In this document: one piece after another, positions 1-9,981 of the stretch
Layout of the letters: every line of letters starts with the position of its first letter
Numbering within the stretch: position 1 is the stretch's first letter
DNA from: Aerococcus urinaehominis
GTDB taxonomy: Bacteria; Bacillota; Bacilli; Lactobacillales; Aerococcaceae
Assembly (NCBI RefSeq): GCF_001543245.1
Contig: NZ_CP014163.1
Location: 1,408,387-1,472,386, forward strand
Reading direction: 5' to 3'
DNA length: 64,000 nucleotides
Program-made: the position numbers and the translations under genes
Notes under the pieces: generated by a model
What the model saw: the letters and a program-made list of their open reading frames with translations, nothing else
What the model was told of the DNA's origin: nothing
The model's database searches: none

Positions 1-363
1 CCTGATCAGACTAGCGACCAGGGAGATAGTCGTGATGCGACCAAGCATGATATTAATGAATTAGATCGAGCCTATGAGGCCTTGCCTAGTAATATTTTGA
101 CTGGTAAAAATTGGCTAACTTTAGCAGGCTTTTTTGCCTTTAGCCTACTATGCCTGTGGGGGGCTGTAGGCTCGCAGGCGAACGCTTCTAAGCTGGAGCA
201 AGACCTTAGCCAATTACAAGGGCAAGCTCAAGAGTTGTCCGTTAAAAAAGGACACTTAAGCCAGGAAGTTCACGAACTATCTACTTATGACCGTGTTATG
301 GAAATTGCAGAAGATTATGGTTTAACAATGAATGAAGATAATATAAGGAATGTGGAAAAATGA
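1..363 (+). CDS. ftsL: Cell division protein FtsL (5' partial)
   Basis: FtsL is a small bitopic divisome protein that joins DivIB and DivIC and helps activate septal peptidoglycan synthesis. The reading frame is open from base 1, so the true start probably lies upstream; a TTG at 82 is an internal possibility without a convincing ribosome binding site. The visible protein has an acidic cytoplasmic part, one hydrophobic segment (about 20 residues starting WLTLAGFF) and an extracytoplasmic heptad-like coiled coil rich in L, Q and E. Its TGA overlaps the pbpX ATG by 4 bases, so the two are probably translationally coupled. The call rests on size, topology and position before PBP2X, because FtsL sequence is poorly conserved. 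Confidence 0.85.
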   Translation, partial: PDQTSDQGDSRDATKHDINELDRAYEALPSNILTGKNWLTLAGFFAFSLLCLWGAVGSQANASKLEQDLSQLQGQAQELSVKKGHLSQEVHELSTYDRVMEIAEDYGLTMNEDNIRNVEK

Positions 364-2483
364 AAGAAGACCAGGCAAAAACAAGGAGAATAGCTTTTAT
401 TCGCCGAATGTTACTGGTTGTTATCCTTGTAGCCGTCATTTTTTTAGCACGCTTCGGCCAAATTATGCTTGCCGGGCGTGCTTTTGGCGTTAATTTGAGA
501 GAACGGACACAAGTGATGTATGGCCAGGAAAATTTAGTTGTGGCGCCAAGGGGAACCATTTATGATGTCGGTGGCAATCCGATTGCCTTAGATGCGGATG
601 CTTATACGATGTATGCCGTATTAACTCCTAAATGGACTGATGCCGAGGCAGAACCTGAACATGTTGAGAACAAGGAGGCAACTGCCCAAGCATTGGCTAA
701 GCATATTGATATGAGTGCTGAGGATATTTTAAAAACCCTTAGTCAAGAGGGTGTAGACCAAGTACAATTCGGTAATGCAGGCCAAAACTTATCCTATGCG
801 CAAATGGCTGCTATCCAGGCTGAAAATCTACAAGGTATTAAATTTAGTGAGACACCGAGTCGGCTGTATCCTAATCAGGTTTTTGCCTCGCATTTAATTG
901 GTTATGCTGATTTTAAACAGGCAGCTGATAAGATAGATAGTCGTTTGTTTGGTGAATTAGGCTTAGAGCTCAGCCGAGATGAAAATTTAGCAGGTGAAAA
1001 TGGCTATCAAACAGCAAATAAGAAAACTGGTAATAAAACGATAGTCAAAGAAGCCCAAGAGGGGCAGGATATTTATACAACCCTAGATTCACGTTTACAA
1101 ACCTATTTGGAAACTTTAGTTAACCAGGTAGATGATAAGTATCAGCCCAAAAAACTGACTGCTATGTTGGTTGAACCGACTACAGGTAAAATTGTTGCTG
1201 CCACCCAAAGACCAACCTTTAACCCACAAACTAGGGAAGGTTTAGAAGATATGTGGCAGAATCTCTTAGTTGAAGATTCCTACGAGCCAGGATCGACATT
1301 TAAAATCCTGACAGTTGCGGCAGCCGTTGAAGAGGGCATTTTTGATCCTAATGCTTATTACCAATCCGGTTCGATTGAAATTGATGGTTCAGTTATCAGT
1401 GATTATAATAAGGTGGGCTGGGGGGCAATTACCCAACTAGAAGGATTAGCTAGATCTAGTAATGTGCTGACGGTTGAGCTAGTTCAGGCGATGGGTTATG
1501 ATACTTGGAAAAACTATATGTATGAGTTTGGACTCTTGCAAAAGCCCAACTCAGGTTTTGCTAATGAGACAGCAGGATCAATGAATTATGAAGTAGAGTT
1601 TGAAAAAGCTTCAACCTCCTTTGGACAGGGTATCCGCCTATCCCCCTGGCAAATGGTTCAGGCGCTGACAGCTGTTGCTAATGATGGGCAGATGATGGCT
1701 TTACAGATTATTGATCGTTATGAGGACCAAGATGGTCAAATTCAAGTAGTTAAACCTGAACAGAAAAATCAACCTATATCTGCCGAAACAGCCCAAAAAA
1801 CACGTCAATTTTTAACTGAAGTTGTTAATAGCGAACATGGATCTGGTCGATCTTATGCTATTGAAGGAGTTGACTTAGCAGTCAAAACGGGGACGGCAGA
1901 AATTTTTGATGAGGATGCCCAGCAATATCTAGCTGGTGGTAACAACTACCTCTTCTCTATGGCTGGAATGGCTCCTGCTGATAATCCACAATATATTATG
2001 TACATTACCCTACAGCAACCTATTGAAGGCACAGGGGTTTATCCTAACCAAATGATTGCAGAAATTTTTGTGCCCCTGATGGAAAGAGCTCTAGCATATA
2101 ATGCTGTTGGCAATGAATTAGAGCACCAACAAGAGGTCTTGCCTGATTTCAGCGGACAATCTGTCTTATCAGCCCAAAGTCGACTGAATGAATTAGGATT
2201 CTTGAAAACTCGGCGAATTGGCCAAGGAGACCAAGTGATTGCCCAGAGTCCAGCTGGAGGGGAAAGCCTAGCTAGTAACCAAACAGTTATCTTAATTACT
2301 GATTATGATGGGCTTGCGCCTGATTTTAGTGGGCTAACCCGTAGTGAAGCCCAGCGACTCGCCAATAGTCTAGGGATTGAAGTCCGCTTAGAAGGTGAAG
2401 GAATAGTTGTTGGTCAATCGATTGCAGCCGGCAATCCTCTAGCCCAAGATCAGCCACTTGTCCTGCAGTTACAGCAAGCCTAA
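360..2483 (+). CDS. pbpX: Penicillin-binding protein 2X, septal transpeptidase
   Basis: This is a class B penicillin-binding protein that cross-links septal peptidoglycan together with FtsW. It has a membrane anchor at about residues 13-35, a dimerisation domain and a transpeptidase domain. The transpeptidase motifs are S312-T-F-K315 (nucleophile), S366-S-N368 and K509-T-G. Two PASTA repeats follow near the C terminus (about 595-650 and 655-705), which is the PBP2X arrangement. The 707-residue length is normal for the family. The gene starts with the ATG overlapping the ftsL stop and is followed 17 bases later by mraY. I see no change in the catalytic motifs that would by itself suggest altered beta-lactam binding. 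Confidence 0.95.
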   Translation: MKEDQAKTRRIAFIRRMLLVVILVAVIFLARFGQIMLAGRAFGVNLRERTQVMYGQENLVVAPRGTIYDVGGNPIALDADAYTMYAVLTPKWTDAEAEPEHVENKEATAQALAKHIDMSAEDILKTLSQEGVDQVQFGNAGQNLSYAQMAAIQAENLQGIKFSETPSRLYPNQVFASHLIGYADFKQAADKIDSRLFGELGLELSRDENLAGENGYQTANKKTGNKTIVKEAQEGQDIYTTLDSRLQTYLETLVNQVDDKYQPKKLTAMLVEPTTGKIVAATQRPTFNPQTREGLEDMWQNLLVEDSYEPGSTFKILTVAAAVEEGIFDPNAYYQSGSIEIDGSVISDYNKVGWGAITQLEGLARSSNVLTVELVQAMGYDTWKNYMYEFGLLQKPNSGFANETAGSMNYEVEFEKASTSFGQGIRLSPWQMVQALTAVANDGQMMALQIIDRYEDQDGQIQVVKPEQKNQPISAETAQKTRQFLTEVVNSEHGSGRSYAIEGVDLAVKTGTAEIFDEDAQQYLAGGNNYLFSMAGMAPADNPQYIMYITLQQPIEGTGVYPNQMIAEIFVPLMERALAYNAVGNELEHQQEVLPDFSGQSVLSAQSRLNELGFLKTRRIGQGDQVIAQSPAGGESLASNQTVILITDYDGLAPDFSGLTRSEAQRLANSLGIEVRLEGEGIVVGQSIAAGNPLAQDQPLVLQLQQA

Positions 2484-2500
2484 TTTGAAAGGAATGTATT

Positions 2501-3451
2501 ATGCTAATTAATTTCATAGTGACATTTATAATCACAGTAATCTTAATGCCCATATTTATAAGATTCATGCGCACCCACCAATTTGGTCAAGAAATTCGTG
2601 ACGAAGGGCCAGCCTGGCATGAAGTTAAATCGGGAACACCGACTATGGGTGGCACGGTCTTTCTGATGGTAGCCAGCCTAGTAACAGTTGTGTCCTTGCT
2701 ATTTAATCAGCAAGGTGGAGAGGCCCAAGCCTGGCTCTTAGTTTTCGCTCTTTTATTTTTTGCTGCTATCGGCTTTTTAGACGATTTTTTGATTATCTTT
2801 CGGAAGCAAAATGAAGGATTAAAATCGGGACAAAAATTTGTTGCTCAAATGATTGGATCAGCTGTCCTTGTCCTATTAATGACGCTGATGGCCCAGCAGG
2901 TGGCTATTCCACTCCCTATGATAGGCTTAGTGACTAACCCACTTTTGGTTTTTGTTTTTCTATTGATTTGGATTACCGGTTTCTCCAATGCTTTTAATTT
3001 AACAGATGGTTTAGACGGTCTCTCCTCTGGGGTCGGGATCGTTTCTTTTACCACCTATGCCTACCTAGCTTACCAAGCTAATCAAGCGGACATTGCTGCT
3101 TTCTGTATGGCTGTAGTTGGTGGGTTACTAGGTTTTATTATATTTAATGTGAAGCCAGCTAAAATTTTTATGGGCGATGTGGGTTCCCTGGCTCTAGGGG
3201 CGGTACTAGCGGTTATCTCAGTTTTATTAGGTAATCCCTGGACCCTATTATTAGTAGGATTTATCTATATCGTTGAAACACTTAGTGTGATTTTACAGGT
3301 TATTTCCTTTAAAACTACTGGTAAGCGTCTGTTTAAGATGAGTCCAATTCATCACCATTTTGAGATGTTAGGTTGGTCTGAATGGCGGGTAGTAACCACC
3401 TTTTGGGCCTGTCAATTACTGGCTAGTATTATTGCTATCATCCTCTTTTAA
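2501..3451 (+). CDS. mraY: Phospho-MurNAc-pentapeptide transferase MraY
   Basis: MraY transfers phospho-MurNAc-pentapeptide from UDP to undecaprenyl phosphate and so forms lipid I, the first membrane step of peptidoglycan synthesis. The 316-residue protein is highly hydrophobic with about ten membrane segments. Family signatures are present: the paired aspartates D94-D95, the loop N166-L-T-D169-G-L-D172-G and the histidine motif H284-H-H-F-E288. The ATG follows a GAAAGGA ribosome binding site. It lies between pbpX and murD in the standard order of this cluster. Confidence 0.97.
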   Translation: MLINFIVTFIITVILMPIFIRFMRTHQFGQEIRDEGPAWHEVKSGTPTMGGTVFLMVASLVTVVSLLFNQQGGEAQAWLLVFALLFFAAIGFLDDFLIIFRKQNEGLKSGQKFVAQMIGSAVLVLLMTLMAQQVAIPLPMIGLVTNPLLVFVFLLIWITGFSNAFNLTDGLDGLSSGVGIVSFTTYAYLAYQANQADIAAFCMAVVGGLLGFIIFNVKPAKIFMGDVGSLALGAVLAVISVLLGNPWTLLLVGFIYIVETLSVILQVISFKTTGKRLFKMSPIHHHFEMLGWSEWRVVTTFWACQLLASIIAIILF

Positions 3452-3465
3452 AAAGGAGTTTTAAA

Positions 3466-4854
3466 ATGAAAAAACAAGCAATCTCTAATCTTGCTCAGGA
3501 AAAGATTCTGGTCTTAGGTTTGGCTGTGACTGGAATGAGTGTGGTTAAGTGTTTAAACCAACAGGGTATTAAATTAACAATCAATGATATAACTCCTATT
3601 GATGAAAATGAGGCTGCCCAGATGGCTAAAGCTGCCGGTAACCGAGTTATTACAGGCGACCATCCGGTAGAAATACTGGCGGACGGTTATACTTTGCTAG
3701 TAAAGAATCCTGGTATTCCTTATTCTAATCCCATGGTAGTTGAGGCTTTACGCTTGGGAATTCCTGTTGTGACTGATGTAGAGTTGGCGGGTCGACTAAG
3801 CCAGGCGCCTTTGATTGCTATTACTGGCTCTAATGGCAAGACCACAACCACTACTATGACCAGCCAAATTTTAAGGGCAGCTGATCAACCAGGACATAAA
3901 AGTTTTGTGGGTGGGAATATCGGGATTCCCTTACTAGAAGTGGTGACCCAAGCTGGGGATGGAGATCGGATAGTTTGTGAATTATCAAGCTTTCAATTAA
4001 AGGGAACCCAGGAATTCAAACCCCATATTGCAGCCATAACCAATATCTTCCCTGCCCACCTGGATTATCATGGTAGTATTGAAGATTATATTAATTCTAA
4101 ATGGCAAATCACTAGCAATCAGACAGCAGAGGATTATTTAATTGTCAATGCTGACCAAGATGACCTAGTACAGCTGTTGCCAACTAGTCAGGCACAAATC
4201 ATTCCGTTTTCACGAAAAATAAAGCTAGACCAGGGTGCTTACTATGATGAAGCCAACCAGGGGTTTTATTTTAATAGCGAGCTGGTGATGACTAAAGCAG
4301 ATTTAGCCTTGCCTGGCGGTCACAATATCGAAAATGCCTTAGTGGCTATTGCTATCGCTAAATTACTCGATATTGATAATGTCATCATTAAAACTGTCTT
4401 GAGTCAATTTCACGGCGTGGCACATCGTTTACAATTTGTAGATCAAATCAACCAACGCCTCTTTTATAACGACTCTAAAGCGACCAATAATGAAGCAACC
4501 ATTACTGCCCTGTCTAGTTTTAATCAAGACTTAATCTGGTTAGCTGGTGGTCTTGACAGGGGCAGCAAGCTTGATGTCTTGCTGCCTTATCTTGACCATG
4601 TTCAGACCATGGTTGTCTTTGGTGAAAACCAAGCAGATTTCATAGCTTTAGCTAGTCAAGCTGGTATTAATCAAGTTATTCAAGCCCGGGATGTCGCCCA
4701 AGCAGTTGGTCTAGCCTACCAAATTAGCCAGGCCGGAGATGCTATTTTATTATCACCAGCCTCGGCCTCGTGGGACCAATATCCTAATTTTGAAGTCCGT
4801 GGACAGGTATTTATTGATGCAGTTAACCAGCTAAAGGAGGAAATTGAATCATGA
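3466..4854 (+). CDS. murD: UDP-MurNAc-L-alanine--D-glutamate ligase
   Basis: MurD adds D-glutamate to UDP-MurNAc-L-Ala in the cytoplasm, using ATP. The 462-residue protein has an N-terminal Rossmann-like UDP-binding domain (first glycines near residues 18-23). A central ATP-binding domain carries the P-loop G121-S-N-G-K125-T-T-T, and the C-terminal domain has the family motif N-D-S-K-A-T-N. An AAAAGGAG site precedes the ATG. Its TGA overlaps the murG start by 4 bases (ATGA), so coupled translation of consecutive pathway enzymes is likely. Confidence 0.97.
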   Translation: MKKQAISNLAQEKILVLGLAVTGMSVVKCLNQQGIKLTINDITPIDENEAAQMAKAAGNRVITGDHPVEILADGYTLLVKNPGIPYSNPMVVEALRLGIPVVTDVELAGRLSQAPLIAITGSNGKTTTTTMTSQILRAADQPGHKSFVGGNIGIPLLEVVTQAGDGDRIVCELSSFQLKGTQEFKPHIAAITNIFPAHLDYHGSIEDYINSKWQITSNQTAEDYLIVNADQDDLVQLLPTSQAQIIPFSRKIKLDQGAYYDEANQGFYFNSELVMTKADLALPGGHNIENALVAIAIAKLLDIDNVIIKTVLSQFHGVAHRLQFVDQINQRLFYNDSKATNNEATITALSSFNQDLIWLAGGLDRGSKLDVLLPYLDHVQTMVVFGENQADFIALASQAGINQVIQARDVAQAVGLAYQISQAGDAILLSPASASWDQYPNFEVRGQVFIDAVNQLKEEIES

Positions 4855-5954
4855 GAATTGTGCTATCCGGTGGGGGAACAGGTGGCCATATCTATCCTGC
4901 TCTGGCGTTAAGAGTCGCCCTACTAGCTCAGTATCCTCAAGCAGAATTTTTGTATATTGGTACCGAAAATGGCTTAGAGAGTAAACTTGTGCCTAAAGCA
5001 GGGCTCGCTTTCCAAGCCATCAAGATTCAGGGATTACGTCGTAGTTTATCACTAGAAAATGTGCGTACCGCCTACTATATGATGACCAGTGTAAATCGGT
5101 CAAAAAAAATCCTCAAAGATTTCAAACCCGATATTGTAGTAGGAACAGGCGGCTATGTCTGTGCACCTGTGCTATATGCAGCTAGTCATATGGGAATTCC
5201 GACTATTATCCATGAGCAGAATAGTGTGGCTGGCGTGACTAATAAATTCCTCGCTCGTTATGTGGACCGGATTGCTATCTGCTTTGAGCACGCCCGCCAA
5301 GACTTTGCTAAATATAAGCATAAAATTGTTTTTACGGGCAATCCTAGGGCTCAAGAAATAGCGCAAATAGCAAGTAAGGCTGATTTGACTTCGTACGGTT
5401 TGAATAATGATCAACCAACACTCTTAGTTTTTGGAGGCAGTCGTGGGGCGCAAAAAATTAATGAGGCTGTTTTAGAAATGGTTCCCTTGTTGGAAGAAAG
5501 GAATTACCAATGTCTAGTAGCTACCGGTGAAGCCTACTACCAATATTTTAAAGAAGAACTAGGAAATTTAGATCAATTTAATCAGGTAAGTATCCAGGCT
5601 TATATTGATGATATGCCAAGTTTGATGAATGCAGTTGATTTAGTGGTATGTCGTAGTGGTGCAACAACTCTGACAGAAATCACGGCTCTGGGTTTAGCTA
5701 GCATTTTAATTCCTAGTCCTAATGTGACGGGGAACCACCAACATGTGAATGCCCGTAGCTTGAGTGATCAGGGCGCAGCTATCTTACTTGATGAAGCGGA
5801 TTTGACAAGCCAGCAATTGCTTGCCCAAATCGATGATTTAATGGCGTATCCTGACAAACGTCACCAGATGGCTAAGAAAGCCAAAGCACTCGGAGTAGCC
5901 GATGCAGGTGACCGTCTCGTTAGCGTGGTAGCAGAATTGATCAAAAGTAGTTAA
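4851..5954 (+). CDS. murG: UDP-GlcNAc:lipid I N-acetylglucosaminyltransferase MurG
   Basis: MurG is a GT-B glycosyltransferase on the inner membrane face that adds GlcNAc to lipid I and makes lipid II. The N-terminal glycine-rich loop S-G-G-G-T-G-G-H-I-Y-P (from residue 6), the second loop F-G-G-S-R-G-A and the donor-binding segment C-R-S-G-A-T-T-L-T-E are all visible. The 367-residue length is normal. The gene overlaps murD by 4 bases and precedes divIB by 17 bases, matching the order in streptococci and related groups. Confidence 0.97.
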   Translation: MRIVLSGGGTGGHIYPALALRVALLAQYPQAEFLYIGTENGLESKLVPKAGLAFQAIKIQGLRRSLSLENVRTAYYMMTSVNRSKKILKDFKPDIVVGTGGYVCAPVLYAASHMGIPTIIHEQNSVAGVTNKFLARYVDRIAICFEHARQDFAKYKHKIVFTGNPRAQEIAQIASKADLTSYGLNNDQPTLLVFGGSRGAQKINEAVLEMVPLLEERNYQCLVATGEAYYQYFKEELGNLDQFNQVSIQAYIDDMPSLMNAVDLVVCRSGATTLTEITALGLASILIPSPNVTGNHQHVNARSLSDQGAAILLDEADLTSQQLLAQIDDLMAYPDKRHQMAKKAKALGVADAGDRLVSVVAELIKSS

Positions 5955-5971
5955 AGAAAGGAGCTGGTGGA

Positions 5972-7126
5972 GTGGATTGGAATAAACAAAGACAACGCTA
6001 TCAAAATAGGCGCCGTAATGACAAAAATCCTCAATTAGACCAGAATTATAATAAAACATCGGATAGCCTCGACCAAGTTGATCCTCCTAACCGCCACGCA
6101 AGTACTAGCTCCAAATCCACTACTACTAGTAATACTGATTATGATAGGTTAGTGGACACGAGCAATAGGGGATTTAAGCAAAAGCAGGCTCGGCAGACTC
6201 AAGGACTAAAAGTTAACCAGCTCGAATTGACATTCGGTCAACAAATCGCTTGGTTATCTGGTCCCATTTTAGTGTTGGTTTTATCGTGCTTATCCTTGTC
6301 ACCACTAAATCAAGTAGGGCAGATCAAAGTAACTGGCAACCATTTATTAGCTAGTGACCAAGTGATTACAGATATGGGGATTCAGAGCCAGATGAGCCCT
6401 TGGTTTGTTTGGCGTAACCAAAACCAAATGATTCAACAGCTTGTTGGCTTTTATCCTCAGGTAAAAAACGCTAAGATTAATATCGGTTGGCGCCAGACGG
6501 TGGTAAATGTTGAAGAAAATCGGGTGGTGGGCTACGAAAAGCAAGCTGATATGTATTACCCCTTGCTAGAAACAGGCGATATTTTGAACCAAGCCAACCA
6601 CCAACCCGGACAGCATGCCCCTATTTTACAAGGATTTAAGGAGGCTGATCGCCAAGCTTTACAAAAGGAGCTAGCTAAGCTAGGGCCAGATATTCTCAGC
6701 CAGATTGCCTTAATTGCGGCAGGAGATCGCCCTAACCTACTTTATCTACAAATGACAGATGGACAGGTGGTTGTCGCCCATATCAGTAGTTTGGCTGACC
6801 GCTTAATTTACTATCCAAGTGTGGCCAAGTCACTGGCGGAAGATGGATTGGCTCCGGGTTTGGTCGATATGCAGATAGGTATCAATTATGAGCCCTTAAC
6901 TAGCGGTAATAATCCTTTCCATGACGGGCCGGCTCAAGGTGCTCCTGTTGACCAGGAGGCTAGCAACCAGTCAGCAGACAGCGGAGAACATGCCACCAGC
7001 CAGGAGGTAAACAGCCAAAGCCAGTCAGTATCTACCGATGAAGGTGTAGCTGTTAGTGATGAAAATTCTACTAGCGTTTCTCAGGAAAGCTTAGCAGGGT
7101 CAACTAGCTCATTTAGCCAGCAATAG
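5972..7126 (+). CDS. divIB: Cell division protein DivIB/FtsQ
   Basis: DivIB is a bitopic divisome protein that forms a complex with FtsL and DivIC and supports PBP2X. The GTG start follows an AAAGGAG site. Residues 1-90 form a long, polar, disordered-looking cytoplasmic region rich in Q, N, R and S. Residues 91-110 are the membrane segment. A POTRA domain follows (about 112-185, including Q-V-G-Q-I-K-V-T-G-N), then a beta domain. The last 60 or so residues are a low-complexity tail rich in S, Q, E and N, outside the membrane. Both tails vary in this family. A 116-base gap separates it from ftsA. Confidence 0.92.
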   Translation: MDWNKQRQRYQNRRRNDKNPQLDQNYNKTSDSLDQVDPPNRHASTSSKSTTTSNTDYDRLVDTSNRGFKQKQARQTQGLKVNQLELTFGQQIAWLSGPILVLVLSCLSLSPLNQVGQIKVTGNHLLASDQVITDMGIQSQMSPWFVWRNQNQMIQQLVGFYPQVKNAKINIGWRQTVVNVEENRVVGYEKQADMYYPLLETGDILNQANHQPGQHAPILQGFKEADRQALQKELAKLGPDILSQIALIAAGDRPNLLYLQMTDGQVVVAHISSLADRLIYYPSVAKSLAEDGLAPGLVDMQIGINYEPLTSGNNPFHDGPAQGAPVDQEASNQSADSGEHATSQEVNSQSQSVSTDEGVAVSDENSTSVSQESLAGSTSSFSQQ

Positions 7127-7181
7127 TTAATCCGATAGATTAATATTAAGGATTTTGTTTCGTTCTCAATACTATTTGTGT

Positions 7182-7205
7182 TATCATTATACTGATATTA
7201 GTATA
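7182..7205 (+). promoter_or_regulatory. Putative ftsA-ftsZ promoter with an overlapping dyad
   Basis: The divIB-ftsA gap is AT-rich and contains TATCAT (7182) and TATACT (7188-7193) as possible -10 hexamers. Bases 7188-7205 form an 18-base dyad matching its own reverse complement at 16 positions, centred just downstream of TATACT. No strong -35 is visible. A promoter ahead of ftsA is common in related bacteria, but its presence and any control by the dyad are inference. Confidence 0.35.
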
Positions 7206-7242
7206 TCTTGAAATATTAAGGAAATAAGGAGGTTTCAATAGC

Positions 7243-8646
7243 ATGGTGCAACCCCAAATACATGTTAGTTTAGATATTGGAACCACTTCAATAAAAGTTA
7301 TCGTTGCAGAATTTATTAATGGACAGTTAAACGTTATTGGAGTTGGCACTGAGCGTTCTCACGGTCTGAGCCGCGGTGTAATTGTTGATATAGATCAGAC
7401 AGTCTCAGCTATCAAGGCAGCCGTTGACCAGGCTCAGCAAAAGTCTGGCCATAAAATTACTGAAGTTGTGGTCGGTGTTCCGAGTAATCAAATTAATATA
7501 GAACCCTGCTATGGGATGATTGCTGTAAATAGTGACAATAAAGAGATTACCAGTCAAGATGTTAAAAATGTCTTGCAGGCAGCCAAGGTTAGGGCAGTAC
7601 CCCCGGAACGGGAAATTATTTCGGTATTACCAGAAGAATTTATTGTTGATGGTTTTGATGGTATTCGCGACCCGCGGGGCATGATTGGTGTACGGTTAGA
7701 ACTATATGCTAGCCTAATTACCGGTCCTAAGACGATTACCCATAATATTCGCCGCTGTGTCGAATCAGCTGGCTTAAAGATAAAAGATTTTGTGGTTCAA
7801 CCTTTAGCTATCTCTCAGGTCGCATTAAGTGAGAGTGAGCGTGAATTTGGTACAATCTTAATTGATTTAGGAGGCGGCCAATCTAGCGCTAGCGTCATGC
7901 ATGATAACCAATTGAAGTTCTCATTCGTTGACCAAGAAGGTGGTCAGCATGTTACCAGCGATATTTCACAGATACTCAATACAACCATGGATAGCGCAGA
8001 ACGAATTAAGCGAGAATATGGTTACGCTATTCCTGAAGATACTTCAAGTGAAGAATTTTTCCCGGTCCAAACAGTGGGTTCTAAGGAACCTGTTAAAATT
8101 GACGAGCGCTACCTATCTGAAATTATTGAAGCGCGTTTAAGACAGATTTTTGAAACTTTGAAGAAAGCACTCGACCAGGTTGAAGCCTTTGACCTACCAG
8201 GTAATGTGGTTTTAACAGGGGGCGGTGTCTCTCTGCCTGGCTTAGTTGAACTAGCTGAAGAGGTATTTGGTACGGAAGTTAAGGTTTATATACCAGAATA
8301 TGTTGGCTTGAGGTCTCCTATTTACGCTACTGGTGTCGGTTTGATTCAGTATACTGAGCAATTAGCTGATGTTTACCAGCTTACCCAAGAAGAAGCCAGT
8401 ATTGATAAGGCTCCTACTGAGGAAAGTAGGCGTCAGCAATCAGTTAATCGGCCAGTAGAAGTAGTCAACCACCGTCAGACTAGCCGTCCAGAGCCTGCGC
8501 CTGAACAATCGACCGTTAGGGTTGAAAAACATGATCAAGCTGGTCCTACTGACGATCAAGTTGAAAACCAAAATCAAGGTCATCAAGAGAAACCCCAATC
8601 TTTTGGTGAAAAAATCAGAAAATTCATCGATGAAGCATTTAGTTAA
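7243..8646 (+). CDS. ftsA: Cell division protein FtsA
   Basis: FtsA is an actin-like ATPase that tethers FtsZ filaments to the membrane and recruits later division proteins. The phosphate-1 motif ([10 protein letters not shown]) lies near the N terminus, a second phosphate motif (I-D-L-G-G-G-Q) follows about residue 205, and the adenosine motif L-T-G-G-G lies near 325. Residues from about 385 form a low-complexity linker rich in P, E, Q and R. The protein ends in the amphipathic membrane-targeting helix [13 protein letters not shown]. An AAGGAGG site decides the ATG. ftsZ follows 23 bases later. Confidence 0.96.
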   Translation: MVQPQIHVSLDIGTTSIKVIVAEFINGQLNVIGVGTERSHGLSRGVIVDIDQTVSAIKAAVDQAQQKSGHKITEVVVGVPSNQINIEPCYGMIAVNSDNKEITSQDVKNVLQAAKVRAVPPEREIISVLPEEFIVDGFDGIRDPRGMIGVRLELYASLITGPKTITHNIRRCVESAGLKIKDFVVQPLAISQVALSESEREFGTILIDLGGGQSSASVMHDNQLKFSFVDQEGGQHVTSDISQILNTTMDSAERIKREYGYAIPEDTSSEEFFPVQTVGSKEPVKIDERYLSEIIEARLRQIFETLKKALDQVEAFDLPGNVVLTGGGVSLPGLVELAEEVFGTEVKVYIPEYVGLRSPIYATGVGLIQYTEQLADVYQLTQEEASIDKAPTEESRRQQSVNRPVEVVNHRQTSRPEPAPEQSTVRVEKHDQAGPTDDQVENQNQGHQEKPQSFGEKIRKFIDEAFS

Positions 8647-8669
8647 AAGGAATAAGCAGGAGGATAAAC

Positions 8670-9980
8670 ATGGATTTAGAATTTGAAAATGGATACAGCG
8701 ACTTCGGTCATGCTGCAAATATTAAAGTTGTTGGTGTTGGTGGCGGTGGTAACAATGCTGTTAACCGTATGATTGCTGAGGGTGTATCCGGTGTTGAATT
8801 TATTGTTGCTAACACTGATACTCAAGCTCTAGAAAAATCTAATGCGGATGTTAAAATCCAATTGGGTCCTAAATCTACCCGTGGTTTAGGTGCCGGTGCG
8901 CAACCAGAAGTTGGTCGTAAAGCGGCTGAGGAATCAGAAGATAAGATTAAGGAAGCCCTAGAAGGTGCTGATTTAATCTTCATCACCGCTGGTATGGGTG
9001 GCGGTACCGGTACTGGTGCTGCCCCAATTGTTGCGCGTATTGCCAAGGAAGAAATTGAAGCCTTAACTGTCGGTGTAGTTACCCGTCCGTTTACCTTTGA
9101 AGGGCCAAAACGGGGCCGGTCAGCTGCTGAAGGTATTGCTGAAATGAAGCAACATGTAGATACCTTAGTTACAATTTCTAATAATCGATTATTAGAAATT
9201 GTTGACAAGAAAACGCCTATGATGGAAGCCTTTGGTGAAGCTGATAATGTCCTGCGCCAAGGTGTCCAAGGTATTTCTGACCTTATTACTTCACCTGGCT
9301 ATGTTAACCTTGACTTTGCGGATGTGCGCACAGTGATGGCTGACCAAGGAACCGCCTTAATGGGTATCGGCGCTGGACAGGGCGAAAATCGGACAGCAGA
9401 TGCTACTAAAAAGGCGATTTCTTCACCATTACTTGAAGTTTCAATTGATGGCGCTGAACAAATCCTCTTAAATATCAAGGGTGGTCATGATTTAACGCTG
9501 TTTGAAGCCCAAGATGCAGCTGATATTGTTGCAGCCGCTTCTTCATCAGAGGTAAATATTATCTTTGGTACTACAATTGATGAGTCATTGGAAGATGAAG
9601 TAATTGTTACTGTAATTGCGACTGGTATTGATGTTGAAAAACGTCGGGAAGAAAAGCAAAATCAACGTGGTGGCCGTCAGTCAGCTTTTACTAGTAATAA
9701 TCAGACTCAAAATAGTAGCCAACCAGCTCGTAGCCAGTCTAGCCGTGACATTTCAAACCGGCCTGAACAATTTGAGCAAAAGATTAGCCGGGAACCCGTA
9801 CAAGAAGGCCGCTATGATAGCCACTCAAACTGGGAACAACCAGCTAGTCGTGAACGTGACTATGACTATAATCGTTCTCAACATAATTCAAACTTTGACC
9901 GCGGCCAAAGCTACGGCGACCAAGCTGCATCTGAGGATGAATTAGATACACCACCATTCTTTAGAAAGCGTCGTCGTTAA
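8670..9980 (+). CDS. ftsZ: Cell division GTPase FtsZ
   Basis: FtsZ is the tubulin-like GTPase that assembles the Z ring at mid-cell. The nucleotide loop [10 protein letters not shown] lies at 21-30 and the tubulin signature G110-G-G-T-G-T-G116 is intact. The globular core ends near residue 317. A linker of about 105 residues follows, very rich in Q, N, S and R, and the conserved C-terminal peptide ([11 protein letters not shown]) that binds FtsA and other partners ends the protein. Codon use looks optimised, as expected for an abundant protein. An AGGAGG site precedes the ATG, and ylmE starts 2 bases after the stop. Confidence 0.98.
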   Translation: MDLEFENGYSDFGHAANIKVVGVGGGGNNAVNRMIAEGVSGVEFIVANTDTQALEKSNADVKIQLGPKSTRGLGAGAQPEVGRKAAEESEDKIKEALEGADLIFITAGMGGGTGTGAAPIVARIAKEEIEALTVGVVTRPFTFEGPKRGRSAAEGIAEMKQHVDTLVTISNNRLLEIVDKKTPMMEAFGEADNVLRQGVQGISDLITSPGYVNLDFADVRTVMADQGTALMGIGAGQGENRTADATKKAISSPLLEVSIDGAEQILLNIKGGHDLTLFEAQDAADIVAAASSSEVNIIFGTTIDESLEDEVIVTVIATGIDVEKRREEKQNQRGGRQSAFTSNNQTQNSSQPARSQSSRDISNRPEQFEQKISREPVQEGRYDSHSNWEQPASRERDYDYNRSQHNSNFDRGQSYGDQAASEDELDTPPFFRKRRR

Positions 9981-9981
9981 G

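Noticed and set aside
8822-9208. A 128-codon - strand frame inside ftsZ
   Set aside because: It lies wholly opposite conserved ftsZ codons and has no ribosome binding site or promoter.
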